Shown here: positions 18,569 through 27,645 of the stretch, in pieces
How the letters are laid out: every line of letters begins with the position of its first letter
Numbering within the stretch: position 1 is the stretch's first letter
Origin: Acinetobacter lwoffii
GTDB taxonomy: Bacteria; Pseudomonadota; Gammaproteobacteria; Pseudomonadales; Moraxellaceae
NCBI RefSeq assembly: GCF_022967985.1
Contig: NZ_JALJVC010000015.1
Coordinates: 27,884 to 91,883 of the forward strand
Direction of reading: 5' to 3'
DNA: 64,000 bases
Made by a program: the position numbers and the translations under genes
Notes under the pieces: generated by a model
Database searches by the model: none
Seen by the model: the letters and a program-made list of their open reading frames with translations, nothing else
Told to the model about the DNA's origin: nothing

Positions 18569-19278
18569 AAAAAATCGGTGTGGTGATTCCGGCCTGTAAT
18601 GAAGAAGCCTATATTGAACGCTGTCTGTTAGCCTTAAAATCAGCACAAACTTATTTTTTTCAATATTTTAAAACAATAGAAAATCTTCCTGAAATCCAGA
18701 TTCTCGTGGTCTTGGACCATTGTACTGATAGCACCGCCGTTAAAGTTCAGCAAATGGGCATTCCGGCTATGAGCTGCGACTTCCGAAATGTCGGTAAGGC
18801 ACGCCATTTGGGGATTCAGCAAATGATCGAGCAGGGCTGTGACTGGATTTGCTGTACCGATGCCGATTCATTCGTACAGTGTGACTGGTTTCAGATGATG
18901 TTACAGCATCAACCCACCGATGCGATTTGTGGTGTAGTCGAGCTGGATCAATGGGATCATTTAAGCCGGAAAACCCGTCAGGCTTATCTCCGACATTATC
19001 AGGACAGCATGGGACATCGGCATATTCATGGCGCAAACCTGTGTTTTAAAGCTTCGGCTTATATACAGGTCAATGGGTTTCAGCAACTGGACTGTCATGA
19101 GGATGTTGATTTCATCCGTCGTTTAGAAAAAGCCGGCGCGCAGATTGTCTGGTCGAATCAACTGAGAGTCACCACCAGCAGTCGTCTCAGCTCAAAAATT
19201 GCTGCAGGTTTTGCCCATTTTCTGCAAAAACTTGAGCTTAAGCAGGCCGCTAAAAAACCGATCAGCCTGTGCAAATAA
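18565..19278 (+). CDS. Glycosyltransferase family 2
   Basis: GT-A-fold transferase, 237 residues: N-terminal nucleotide-sugar-binding VVIPACNEEAYIERCL, the DxD-type motif CTDADSF (about 94-100) and the acceptor/catalytic HEDVDFIRRL. No membrane segments, so it is soluble or peripheral, unlike processive NodC-type synthases. ATGA overlap with the methyltransferase gene. Last gene of the operon; the terminator follows 110 nt later. It presumably adds one sugar to the product of this cluster. Donor and acceptor unknown. Confidence 0.88.
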   Translation: MKKIGVVIPACNEEAYIERCLLALKSAQTYFFQYFKTIENLPEIQILVVLDHCTDSTAVKVQQMGIPAMSCDFRNVGKARHLGIQQMIEQGCDWICCTDADSFVQCDWFQMMLQHQPTDAICGVVELDQWDHLSRKTRQAYLRHYQDSMGHRHIHGANLCFKASAYIQVNGFQQLDCHEDVDFIRRLEKAGAQIVWSNQLRVTTSSRLSSKIAAGFAHFLQKLELKQAAKKPISLCK

Positions 19279-19388
19279 AAGCATAAAACTATAAATTTTA
19301 TACAATCAGATACTTGTAAAAAATCTTAAAATTCGGTTCTAAAAACTATTCCATTTAAATTTATTCTGTTTATAATTCACGCAAATTC

Positions 19389-19435
19389 AGCCCCGCATAC
19401 TTATATATTTCAACTATAAGTCTGTGGGGTTTTTC
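19389..19435 (+). terminator. Terminator of the ACAD/PIG-L/MT/GT operon
   Basis: CCCCGCATACTTATA pairs with TATAAGTCTGTGGGG across a 10-nt loop, followed by T5. Confidence 0.8.
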
Positions 19436-19483
19436 TATGGATGATCGGTAATGGATGCCTGAGCCTTCTTTTTTGGTAATACA

Positions 19484-20728
19484 ATGTTCAATCAAACACT
19501 GCTTTCTCGAATTCAGTCTCCATCACCATATCTATGGCAGAAAATAGCGACTGCGTTGTGCTTCTTTAGCTTGGGCTTTAGTACTGCGGCTTGGGCACCC
19601 TTAATTCCATATGCACAGCAGCGCCTGTTATTAAATCATGCTGATTTTGGCCTGTTATTGCTGTGTGCCGGAATCGGTTCAATGCTGGCGATGCCACTGG
19701 CTGGCCGACTGGCCAATGCCTTAGGTTGTCGTACCGTTTTGGCTGTAATTCTCAGTGCATTTTTGTTCATTTTGCCTGCTCTGGCTTATAGTCCGAATCA
19801 TTTAATGATGGCAATCAGCCTGTTTTTCTTTGGTGCCAGTGCCGGGGCTTTGGGCGTGACTGTCAATATTCAGGCTGCACAGATTGAGAAAAAACTCGGT
19901 AAAAGTTTAATGTCGGGTTTTCATGGGGTGTGTAGTTTAGGTGGTCTAGCAGGCGTACTGGGCATGACCATGTTAATGGGATTCGGCTTGGCACCTTTAA
20001 CTGGTGCGGTGATTGTTAGTGTGATTTTGCTGCTTATTGCCTTATTTGCTGTTCCTTTGAGCTTGGGTGCTGAGCCAAAAACAGCGGTAGAAGACACATC
20101 ATCAGAACAGCCAGTGAAAAAAGCAGCACCGACCTGGGCAATTTTAGGTATTGGTCTGATCTGTTTTGTGGCTTTTCTTTCGGAAGGTGCCGCCATGGAC
20201 TGGAGTGGTATTTATCTTGCTACTGAGTTCAGCCTGCCTGCGGCGCAAACCGGTTTGGCTTATAGTTTCTTTGCTGGTTTGATGGTACTGGGACGTTTTA
20301 GTGGACACCTGATTATTCAGCAGTTTGGTGAAAAAAATACGATTCTGTTAAGCGCACTCTTGGCTGCAACCGGTTTATTAACCGTAGTCTTTGCGCCAGT
20401 CTGGCAAGTGGTGTTGGTCGGCTATGCGATTTTAGGTTTAGGTAGTGCCAACATTGTACCGCTGATGTTTTCCCGTGCAGGACGTCAGAAAACTTTGGCT
20501 TCACATGTGGCATTGTCTTATGTATCGGTATTTGCTTATACAGGTTCGTTGATTGGGCCAGCATTGGTCGGCTTTGGTAGTGAAATCATCGGATTGAGTC
20601 TGGTATTTAGCGTCATTGCGATTGGTCTATTGAGTATTGTGATTTTGAATCATCTCACTGCAGACCCAAGCGAAGTACAACAAAGCGAAGAGATTGTGGC
20701 TCCTCTTCAAAACGAAACACCAGCTTAA
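19484..20728 (+). CDS. MFS transporter (YbjJ-like)
   Basis: 414 residues, 12 predicted membrane helices, with the YbjJ/fucose-permease-like features AAWAPLIPYAQQRL after TM1, SEGAAMDWSGIYL in the loop at TM7 and MFSRAGRQ near TM11. A gene of its own, flanked by terminators on both sides. Such proteins are predicted exporters or sugar/drug permeases; the substrate is unknown. Its place between the glycoconjugate cluster and otsBA hints at a stress-related solute but proves nothing. Confidence 0.82.
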   Translation: MFNQTLLSRIQSPSPYLWQKIATALCFFSLGFSTAAWAPLIPYAQQRLLLNHADFGLLLLCAGIGSMLAMPLAGRLANALGCRTVLAVILSAFLFILPALAYSPNHLMMAISLFFFGASAGALGVTVNIQAAQIEKKLGKSLMSGFHGVCSLGGLAGVLGMTMLMGFGLAPLTGAVIVSVILLLIALFAVPLSLGAEPKTAVEDTSSEQPVKKAAPTWAILGIGLICFVAFLSEGAAMDWSGIYLATEFSLPAAQTGLAYSFFAGLMVLGRFSGHLIIQQFGEKNTILLSALLAATGLLTVVFAPVWQVVLVGYAILGLGSANIVPLMFSRAGRQKTLASHVALSYVSVFAYTGSLIGPALVGFGSEIIGLSLVFSVIAIGLLSIVILNHLTADPSEVQQSEEIVAPLQNETPA

Positions 20729-20743
20729 TGCTGGTGTTTTTTT
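20715..20743 (+). terminator. Terminator overlapping the MFS stop codon
   Basis: AACACCAGC / GCTGGTGTT with loop TTAAT, then T7. The stem includes the end of the MFS coding region. The A-rich left flank may let it serve converging otsA as well. Confidence 0.8.
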
Positions 20744-20753
20744 ACTTAAAAAT

Positions 20754-22187
20754 TTAGGCATGCACACTGAACTGGTTTGAAGCTCCTGCAGCCACCGGGC
20801 GATAGATCCGCAGGCTTTGTGAGTTTTTCAGGTCAGTGATAAACTGATCACGCCAGCGAATAATATCGAAATTTTTCAAGCCTTGGCTTAAATAACGATA
20901 GCGCTCTAAACGTTCTGATTTAGACATGCGCAGTGCTTTTTTTAAGGCTTTGGCCATACTGTCATGCTCATAAGGATCGACCAGTAAGGCTTCTTTCATT
21001 TGTTCAGCAGCACCGGCATATTTAGATAAAATCAAGACACCTGGATCTAAAGGGTCTTGTGCTGCAATATATTCCTTGGCGACCAGATTCATGCCATCCC
21101 GGATCGAATTTACCCAGCAAATATCTGCCTTACGATACAGTTGCATCAAGGCCTCATGGCCCAAGGTGTCATAGCTGCAATCGAAGGGTAACCAGTCTGC
21201 TGTGCCATGCTGGCTATTGAGTTCATGTACGGCAGATTTAAATTGCGTATACAGGTTCTTATAGGTTTTTACATCCAGTCGGCACGGGCAGGCAATTTGT
21301 AATTGCTGGAATTGATTTTTAAACTCCGGTTGATCTTCCAGCAAGCTCTGCAAAGATCCGATTTTCTCCAATAAGCCTTTACTATAATCAATCCGGTCAA
21401 CTGAAATGATGGTCTTATACGGCTGCACTGTATCCAGATCAAAGGGAAGCTTTTCCAGATGAGTATCTGAGGCCTGATTCTGTAGTTGCACAGGATGTAC
21501 ACCAATCGGATAGCATTTCACATGAATCTTCCGAGATTGATAATTCAGGATTTCATTGTGACGATGCTGCACTTTTAAGGTCTGTTCAAGGAAATTCAGA
21601 CAGTTTTCCTGATCGCGAGAGGTCTGCAAACCCAGTACATCGTAGTTGGCCAAATGATGTGCCAGATCGCGATGGGCGGCTAAAGTCTGCCAGAGCCTTA
21701 GTTCAGGAAAGGGAATATGCAGGAAAAAGCCAATACGGTTACGCATGCCCAGTTTACGGCAATAATGCGCCACGCTTAAAAAATGATAATCATGGATCCA
21801 GATAATGTCATGTGGAGATGCCACCTGTTTCAGGTGCTTGGCAAAACGCAAATTGACATCCTGATAGATCTTAAAATCCTGCGGCTGATAATCTACAAGC
21901 TGATGCTGGTCGTGCATCAGTGGCCACAACGCATTGTTGGCAAAACCACAATAAAAACCTTGATATTGGGATTCAGTCAATGGACTCGTGTGATATTCAA
22001 CATTTTGATGCTTCAGGATTTGAAACTTCTGCTCTTTTGTCTGGTCAACTCGGGATCCATTCCAGCCAACCCAGATACCGCCTATATCCTGCAAAGCATC
22101 CTGCAATGCCACCGCTAATCCACCTGCCTGTGTATTGTCTGACTTAGGTAGATTTACACGATTTGATAACACTATGAGTTTCGACAT
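20754..22187 (-). CDS. otsA: Trehalose-6-phosphate synthase
   Basis: GT20 enzyme making trehalose-6-phosphate from UDP-glucose and glucose-6-phosphate. 477 residues. The N-terminal LSNRVNLPK, GGLAVALQDAL (UDP loop), the DYHFLSVA motif and the C-terminal VNSIRDGMNLVAKEYIAAQ (nucleotide-sugar site) are all present. ATG 22187 lies inside the end of otsB, overlapping by 44 nt, which points to coupled translation. In Acinetobacter trehalose made by OtsBA is an osmoprotectant and also helps at high temperature. Confidence 0.96.
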   Translation of the reverse strand: MSKLIVLSNRVNLPKSDNTQAGGLAVALQDALQDIGGIWVGWNGSRVDQTKEQKFQILKHQNVEYHTSPLTESQYQGFYCGFANNALWPLMHDQHQLVDYQPQDFKIYQDVNLRFAKHLKQVASPHDIIWIHDYHFLSVAHYCRKLGMRNRIGFFLHIPFPELRLWQTLAAHRDLAHHLANYDVLGLQTSRDQENCLNFLEQTLKVQHRHNEILNYQSRKIHVKCYPIGVHPVQLQNQASDTHLEKLPFDLDTVQPYKTIISVDRIDYSKGLLEKIGSLQSLLEDQPEFKNQFQQLQIACPCRLDVKTYKNLYTQFKSAVHELNSQHGTADWLPFDCSYDTLGHEALMQLYRKADICWVNSIRDGMNLVAKEYIAAQDPLDPGVLILSKYAGAAEQMKEALLVDPYEHDSMAKALKKALRMSKSERLERYRYLSQGLKNFDIIRWRDQFITDLKNSQSLRIYRPVAAGASNQFSVHA

Positions 22188-23025
22188 GTAATTTCTCCAA
22201 TAATAATTGTTGTTGTGCTTTCAGTATTTCTAGAAATTCCGCTAGAAAAGCCTGTACTTGAGTCACGTTTTCGAGGCGATGTTGTGCCACGGTGTTGCCT
22301 GTACCGACTTTGATAGAGCAGCCTTTGAATGTGTTGATGAGTTGAAAACCGGCTTCGTCGGTCAGGTCATCGCCGATAAAAATGGGGTAATGATCATTTA
22401 AGTGATATTGCTGAATGATTTGTTGGATAGCTGAACCTTTATTTGCACCTTTGGGCACCAGTTCAAATACAAACTTTCCAGCCTTAAGTTCAAAATCCTG
22501 AAAATGAGCGAGACAATCCAAGGCAAATGCATGCACTTGATGCTCTAAATGGGGGTGTTCACGAAAATGCAGGGCGACTGAATAGTCTTTAATTTCTATT
22601 CGAGTCTGAGGAATATTATTACTATGCTCTGTAATATAATTTTTTAATAATTCAAACTGTTCAGGATTTAAATCAATTAACTTGCTTAAACGCAATTGAT
22701 AGCTTAATTCCAGACCATGAGAGCCTGCAATATTCCAGTCAAATGGATAAATAAGTTTTTGGGCTTGTGCAATTGAGCGACCGGTCACTAATACTAGCTG
22801 AATATATTGTTGTAACTCTTTTAAAGTATTTAAGGTTTCGCTCTTAATTATACTTTTTGCTGGATCTGGGTGGAATTCAGAAATGGTTCCATCAATATCA
22901 AGAAATAAAACAATTTTATGAGAATAAATAATAGGTTTGAGTTGATTTAAAATCACTTGAGGTAATATATAAGAAGATGTAGCAAGTGAATCTTCTAGGT
23001 CTTGAGCTTCTTTTAGAGTCGACAT
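22144..23025 (-). CDS. otsB: Trehalose-6-phosphate phosphatase
   Basis: HAD-superfamily phosphatase releasing trehalose from trehalose-6-phosphate. Motif I is FLDIDGTISEF (nucleophile Asp, about residue 42), motif II VTGRS, and motif IV FIGDDLTDEAGF. 293 residues, slightly longer than the usual 265 or so because of N- and C-terminal tails; the C-terminal tail (HVETHSVIKSCKST) is encoded in the overlap with otsA. First gene of the otsBA operon; its promoter must lie in the AT-rich DNA right of 23025. Confidence 0.95.
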   Translation of the reverse strand: MSTLKEAQDLEDSLATSSYILPQVILNQLKPIIYSHKIVLFLDIDGTISEFHPDPAKSIIKSETLNTLKELQQYIQLVLVTGRSIAQAQKLIYPFDWNIAGSHGLELSYQLRLSKLIDLNPEQFELLKNYITEHSNNIPQTRIEIKDYSVALHFREHPHLEHQVHAFALDCLAHFQDFELKAGKFVFELVPKGANKGSAIQQIIQQYHLNDHYPIFIGDDLTDEAGFQLINTFKGCSIKVGTGNTVAQHRLENVTQVQAFLAEFLEILKAQQQLLLEKLHVETHSVIKSCKST

Positions 23026-24100
23026 AAATACTACCTAAGCCTCTGAAGTTAAATTGATTTAAAAGTTAGAATTACCTGAATGATCATTGCTTTGATTAAA
23101 TTTATAACATATTTCATTTAACAGACTGGCTTTAAGTGCAGAAACGAAACACTTTTAACAAGTACAGTTACTTTGTAAGATTTAGAAATATTTTGGTAGA
23201 AATCCAGTATTGTTAATAAATTTTAAAAATAAATTATGAGGATTTTATATTTTAAGATTTTCTTGGATTGATTGTTTTTCAGGATTTTACATAATAAGAT
23301 TTATTATTTAATCTTTATTTTTGAATATGTATTTTTTAATTAATTTTTTAGAATAGAGTATTTATTATTAATTTATTTTTTTATTTTTTTATTTTTAAAT
23401 ATATGAGGGAGATGTAATTTTGAGATCCTTTTAAATGTAAAAATCTAAATAAATTTATAAATCAGGTATATATAATTAAAATATTTAACTTAAGTTTATG
23501 AAAATTAATAATTTTTAAAATTGGCTAAGCTGTCTTAAAAGAAAAAATACTAATATTGGCTAGAGGGAAATTTCGTATTATCAAATTTTCTTGGGATCAA
23601 TTGCAGAGCTATACAATTTAAACAGCCTCTTAATTTAGCATCTCAGATTATTTTTTAATTCCTATTGATAAATTTTATCAGAGGATAAAAAATCGAAGAA
23701 AGATGAACACCAGTTCTATGACTAAACTCTGAAAATAACTTGAATATTCTTTTTTTTGAATCGAAGCGTAGGTATTAGATGAAGTTGAGCTAAACAGAGA
23801 GAAGAGATGTAAAGGTGTCATCGCAAGGACAGAGTAGATACAAAAGACCGAAAACAGATCATTAGTGATCTTACATAGGTTACAAAACTAAATGATGTTT
23901 CAATTAAACAGAATTTTTTGCTCAAATGGATATGAGCCAATTTAAAATCAGTAAATGATGACAGAAGAGGAAAGAAATAATTTTTTGAAAAAATAATAAA
24001 AGAGCAATCAAAGCGGAGAGAAGCTAAGGGTCGTATCATATAAGTAAGTTAAAAAACCAAACTCAGATACAACCCGTCTATTTGCATGAGATAAAAATAC
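23026..24100. other. AT-rich intergenic region upstream of otsB
   Basis: About 1.07 kb, extremely AT-rich between 23200 and 23700 (long A/T runs, many TTTATTTTT blocks). No open frame with plausible codon use or RBS. It must contain the otsB promoter near 23030-23120. The composition suggests an H-NS/MvaT-type silenced or decayed acquired segment. No repeats or tRNA recognised. Confidence 0.5.
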
Positions 24101-24295
24101 TCAGATCTCTCGCCACACTTCATTTTTGTCTTTTAAAGGAATTGTAAAGTTAAAGTCATCATCATTACTGACCAGAAGACTGGTTGGAGTCTGCATAACC
24201 ACTTTAAAAACAGTACCTGCTTCAAAAATAATAGGATCGCAGTTTTCTTTTTGTAGAGTCACCGGTTTAAGTAATTCAATTACTGAACTTTCCAT
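24101..24295 (-). CDS. Small hypothetical protein
   Basis: 64 residues from ATG 24295; an in-frame TTG 12 nt further upstream is less likely. Acidic, apparently beta-rich (IIFEAGTVFKVVMQTPTSLLV, given here as IIFEAGTVFKVV and PTSLLVSNDDDFNFTIPL), no signal peptide, no membrane segment, no cysteine pair. GGAAAA lies upstream. Codon use is reasonable and the frame is clean in an otherwise gene-poor AT-rich stretch, so I accept it with caution. No family recognised. Confidence 0.5.
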   Translation of the reverse strand: MESSVIELLKPVTLQKENCDPIIFEAGTVFKVVMQTPTSLLVSNDDDFNFTIPLKDKNEVWREI

Positions 24296-24530
24296 AGTTT
24301 TTTCCAAAATAAGATTACTTTTCGATAATTAAATCATAGCATGATTTTTGAAAATTTAACTGTTTCTTCAAAAACTGAGAACTTGATCAATGACTTATTC
24401 AAATAGGGAGAAGTGGTCTATTTAGATAAAAGATACCTAGAAGACATGCAGTATGCCTGATTTTCACCCTATTCTCGCAGTACTCGGAAGCATAAGGTTC
24501 TTTTACATAAAACCGACAGATAACAGGCAT

Positions 24531-24657
24531 AAAAAAAATTATCAAAATAACGAAAGGTCAAAAACATGATAATTTTTTTGTTTTTGATATCGCTCGGCTG
24601 AATGATAAAAATCGAGAATATAAGGAAAATCATAACGCAGAGCTGAATGATAAAAAT
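24531..24657. repeat. AT-rich inverted repeat and a 16-nt direct repeat before sbmA
   Basis: AAAAAAATTATCA (24532-24544) is mirrored by TGATAATTTTTTT (24567-24579), a hairpin ending in T7. Then GCTGAATGATAAAAAT occurs twice (24597-24612 and 24642-24657), 45 nt apart. The hairpin could be a terminator on the plus strand, though no gene leads into it. The direct repeat may be a regulator site for sbmA. Confidence 0.5.
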
Positions 24658-24797
24658 AAGTTTCTAGAGACTCGATATCCTTCTATCCTTTTTTACACTA
24701 AATTGAAAATTAATGCTTTATAACAGTAAAAATCTAAAATAAGAATAAACTATGCGTCATTTGGATGACCAAGAGACATAAGGAGAACTGGGTCGGC

Positions 24798-25991
24798 ATG
24801 TTTAAGTCATTTTTCCCGCAACCCGTCTGGTTTTTTAGCAGCCTGATTTTGTGGTTTATCATTAATCTTGTGCTTTGGCATGGTGGCGGATCAGGATGGG
24901 GAACCTATCTGGGTTTTCCTGAGGGTTATTTTGATGAAAAGCTTACAATCGGTATCGGGCGTTTCTGGTCAGCTCAATTTATCTGGTTCTATCTCTGGTA
25001 TTTCATTGCAACTACGATATTTGCGCTGTTCTGGCAATGGAAAGCCGGACACCGATGGCAGCGCTGGTCGGTCTGGGGCTCGGCATTTATTCTGTTTAAT
25101 ATCTGGTTCGGGGTACAGGTCAATGTCGTATTAAATGAATGGTATAGCCCGTTTTATGATCAGATTCAACAAATGCTCACTAAGGGTGGTGGGGATGTTT
25201 CATTGCTGTATCAAGGCGCATTAACCTTTATTTATATTGCGATGGTTTATGTCACTTTAGCGGTATTTAACCTGTTTTTTGTCAGCCATTATGTCTTCCG
25301 CTGGCGTACCGCGATGAATGATTATTACACCGCACATTGGGAGCAGTTACGTCATATTGAAGGTGCATCACAACGTATCCAGGAAGATACCATGCGCTTT
25401 GCCAAAACCACGGAGCAGTTAAGTGTTTCCTTGATTGAAGCGCTGATGTTGCTGATGGCATTCCTGCCGATCTTATATCAGCTCTCTAGTCACGTGAAGG
25501 TTTTACCAATTGTCGGGGAAATACCGCATGCTTTAATGTGGGCCTCGATTGGCTGGGCGGTATTGGGTACGGTCATTTTAATGGTCGTGGGAATGAAATT
25601 GCCCGGACTGGAGTTCAATAACCAGAAAGTTGAGGCAGCCTATCGTAAAGAGTTGGTCTATGGCGAAGACTATGCTGATCGCGCACATCCGCTGACATTA
25701 CAAGAACTGTTTAGCCGGGTACGCTGGAATTATTTCCGGTTGTATTTTCACTATGCTTATTTCAACATGGTTCGGATCTGGTACTTGCAGTTAGACAATA
25801 TTTACGGATTATTTATTCTGTTTCCAAGTATTGCAGCAGGGGCAATTACTCTTGGTTTGATGATGCAAATCCTGAATGTATTTGGCAAAGTGCGGGAATC
25901 TTTCCAGTATCTGATTCTGTCTTGGCCGACGATTATTGAACTGATGTCGATCTATAAACGCTTAAAAGCATTTGAATCACATATTGATTAA
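24798..25991 (+). CDS. sbmA: SbmA/BacA-family peptide transporter
   Basis: Inner-membrane, proton-driven importer of proline-rich peptides and peptide antibiotics such as microcins and bleomycin; dimer with an ABC-exporter-like fold but no ATPase domain. The start at ATG 24798 gives MFKSFFPQP, as in the enterobacterial protein, with AAGGAG 12 nt upstream; an in-frame ATG at 24765 is possible but less likely. 397 residues (E. coli about 406), seven to eight membrane helices, with family sequences [22 protein letters not shown] and RLKAFE at the end. Monocistronic with its own terminator. Confidence 0.95.
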   Translation: MFKSFFPQPVWFFSSLILWFIINLVLWHGGGSGWGTYLGFPEGYFDEKLTIGIGRFWSAQFIWFYLWYFIATTIFALFWQWKAGHRWQRWSVWGSAFILFNIWFGVQVNVVLNEWYSPFYDQIQQMLTKGGGDVSLLYQGALTFIYIAMVYVTLAVFNLFFVSHYVFRWRTAMNDYYTAHWEQLRHIEGASQRIQEDTMRFAKTTEQLSVSLIEALMLLMAFLPILYQLSSHVKVLPIVGEIPHALMWASIGWAVLGTVILMVVGMKLPGLEFNNQKVEAAYRKELVYGEDYADRAHPLTLQELFSRVRWNYFRLYFHYAYFNMVRIWYLQLDNIYGLFILFPSIAAGAITLGLMMQILNVFGKVRESFQYLILSWPTIIELMSIYKRLKAFESHID

Positions 25992-26021
25992 TTTTTTCTC
26001 ATATTATTATCCTGCTTTATC

Positions 26022-26051
26022 AGCCAAACAGTTTTAGGTTTGGCTTTTTTT
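26022..26051 (+). terminator. sbmA terminator
   Basis: AGCCAAAC / GTTTGGCT hairpin with loop AGTTTTAG region, then T7. Confidence 0.85.
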
Positions 26052-26315
26052 AGGGCGAGTTAATTTACAAAATCCAATGGAAAATATCGATCTGACCGTT
26101 GGTCAGATGACTTGGGTAAATCGTGTCAGAACCTCCCAATATTGGGGTATTCAGATATTTTTTTCTTGTCTAAAATCCTAAGGGCCAGCCAAGATGGCGT
26201 TTAATTTCCGATGGTTTGACGTATAAAAATAACAAATGTACGTTGAGGAAATTATTCTTATGCTGAACTTGTTCAGGCAATGTTATAGCGGATAAAAGGT
26301 AAATTTATTACCCAT

Positions 26316-26390
26316 TATAATAAAGGTCTGTAGCGTTCCCTGAATAAGCCGCTGGAGAAGGACTCACCGCCTTCTTCGGTTTTTTATGTG
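26316..26390 (+). ncRNA. Candidate small RNA or orphan leader with terminator
   Basis: A TATAAT box at 26316-26321 would start a transcript near 26328. It ends in a strong hairpin (CCG...GAGAAGG / CCTTCTTCGG, 26349-26380) and T6 at 26380-26385. There is no coding frame between. Expected transcript about 60 nt. No good -35 was found at the right distance, and I cannot match it to a known RNA family. It could equally be a leader/terminator left of the lipoprotein gene. Confidence 0.35.
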
Positions 26391-26610
26391 TTTTTTCTAT
26401 CTTTTTCTTGAGTCCTGAATGGAATTGTTTATTATTTGATCTTGGTTAAAAATGATACTTGTGTCAATTTTTATCACATGAAGCTTGGCACAATCAGCAA
26501 AGTTGAGGCTGATATGTGCCTTTTTACCGTTTAAATATTATAGTTATCAATATCTTGTGTTTGTTGTTTTGTGCTATTTAAGCTATGTTATACGGGATTT
26601 TGGGGTTGAG

Positions 26611-27645
26611 ATGTTTGCTGTGAAGCTAAAAGTAATAATTCTAATAATAGGGGCAGCAGGTTTAGCTGGGTGTAATAGCGTGAATCGGTTGAAATCAGAG
26701 GTTTTACATCCTTTTGCCAGTCCGGAAGAACTGATTGCCAAACGGGCTTTGAATCAACGTGATGGTAGTGCAAAAGATTATGTTTATCTTTGGGGACAAG
26801 CTCAGAAAAATAATACGACTCAGGCCATGTATCCGCGTTCGATACTGACGCAATATTGTCATGAACAGGGCGGTAAATTTTCCCTGCTGTATAAAAGTAA
26901 TTTTAGTGCAGTGGCAGATGTTTCCCAGCGCAAACGCCTGAGTGCCAATCGAGGTGTTGTACAGGGGAGCGGTGCCTATCAGTGTCGTATGGATGACCTG
27001 ACTGAAAGTTGGATTGTCTCGATTGAGCCAACTTCTGAACGACAAGTTGATAAAACTAGCCAGACGCGTAGCGTTCGACTACTCACCCAGGTCATGACTC
27101 CTTCTCAAGCGAAAAACTTTTATCGTCCAACTAAAGCCAGGGTTGCTGTGGAGAAAACCACCCCTGCATCGATAAAAACTACGACTCCTCCTAAGACTCC
27201 TGCCGCAAAGACGACAAATGAACTGAAGGAATCAGCACGTAAAGAATTAGAGCGAAAGGAATTAGAAAGAAAAGAGCTTGAGAAAAAAGAAGCAGAGAAA
27301 AAGCAGCTAGCAGCGGCATCAGCTCGAGCTGCGGTAGCAGAAACACCGCAACAACATCAGATGAAAATCTATGTGGCAGCGCGACGTGATATTAATAGCG
27401 GTAAGAATCTGAATAATGCCTGTAACAACGCCCAGCGTGCCTATAACTATGGCAAATTGCAGGGCACAGAGGGAACACGTGTCTATACTGAATCAGGGAT
27501 GCTGGTAGCGCGCTGTTTAACCAGTGTGCCGAGTTATAGCAGCCGTTTCCCAAATGCTAAAGCGCAATCCAAGCGGATTTTGCAGAATTTGGCCAATAAC
27601 TATAATCATGCCGGAGCCAAGAATCTTTTGAGGAAGTTAAAATAA
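26611..27645 (+). CDS. Putative lipoprotein with charged Lys/Glu-rich linker
   Basis: Starts at ATG 26611, giving a short signal sequence (KLKVIILIIGAAGLAGC) with lipobox LAGC, so it is probably lipid-anchored. The longer frame from TTG 26485 adds 42 unlikely residues. 344 residues: an N-terminal domain (about 30-165) with two cysteines, a Pro/Thr/Lys-rich stretch (about 180-205, TTPPKTPAAKTT), a highly charged KE-repeat helix (about 208-235, RKELERKELERKELEKKE) and a C-terminal helical domain (about 240-344) with two cysteines. This looks like an envelope-spanning linker between a membrane end and a distal domain. Function not recognised. Confidence 0.75.
   Translation: MFAVKLKVIILIIGAAGLAGCNSVNRLKSEVLHPFASPEELIAKRALNQRDGSAKDYVYLWGQAQKNNTTQAMYPRSILTQYCHEQGGKFSLLYKSNFSAVADVSQRKRLSANRGVVQGSGAYQCRMDDLTESWIVSIEPTSERQVDKTSQTRSVRLLTQVMTPSQAKNFYRPTKARVAVEKTTPASIKTTTPPKTPAAKTTNELKESARKELERKELERKELEKKEAEKKQLAAASARAAVAETPQQHQMKIYVAARRDINSGKNLNNACNNAQRAYNYGKLQGTEGTRVYTESGMLVARCLTSVPSYSSRFPNAKAQSKRILQNLANNYNHAGAKNLLRKLK

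Noticed and set aside
23818..24039. 73-codon minus-strand frame in the AT-rich gap
   Set aside because: Composition is Phe/Ser/Leu-rich as random AT-rich DNA gives; no RBS and no homology recognised.
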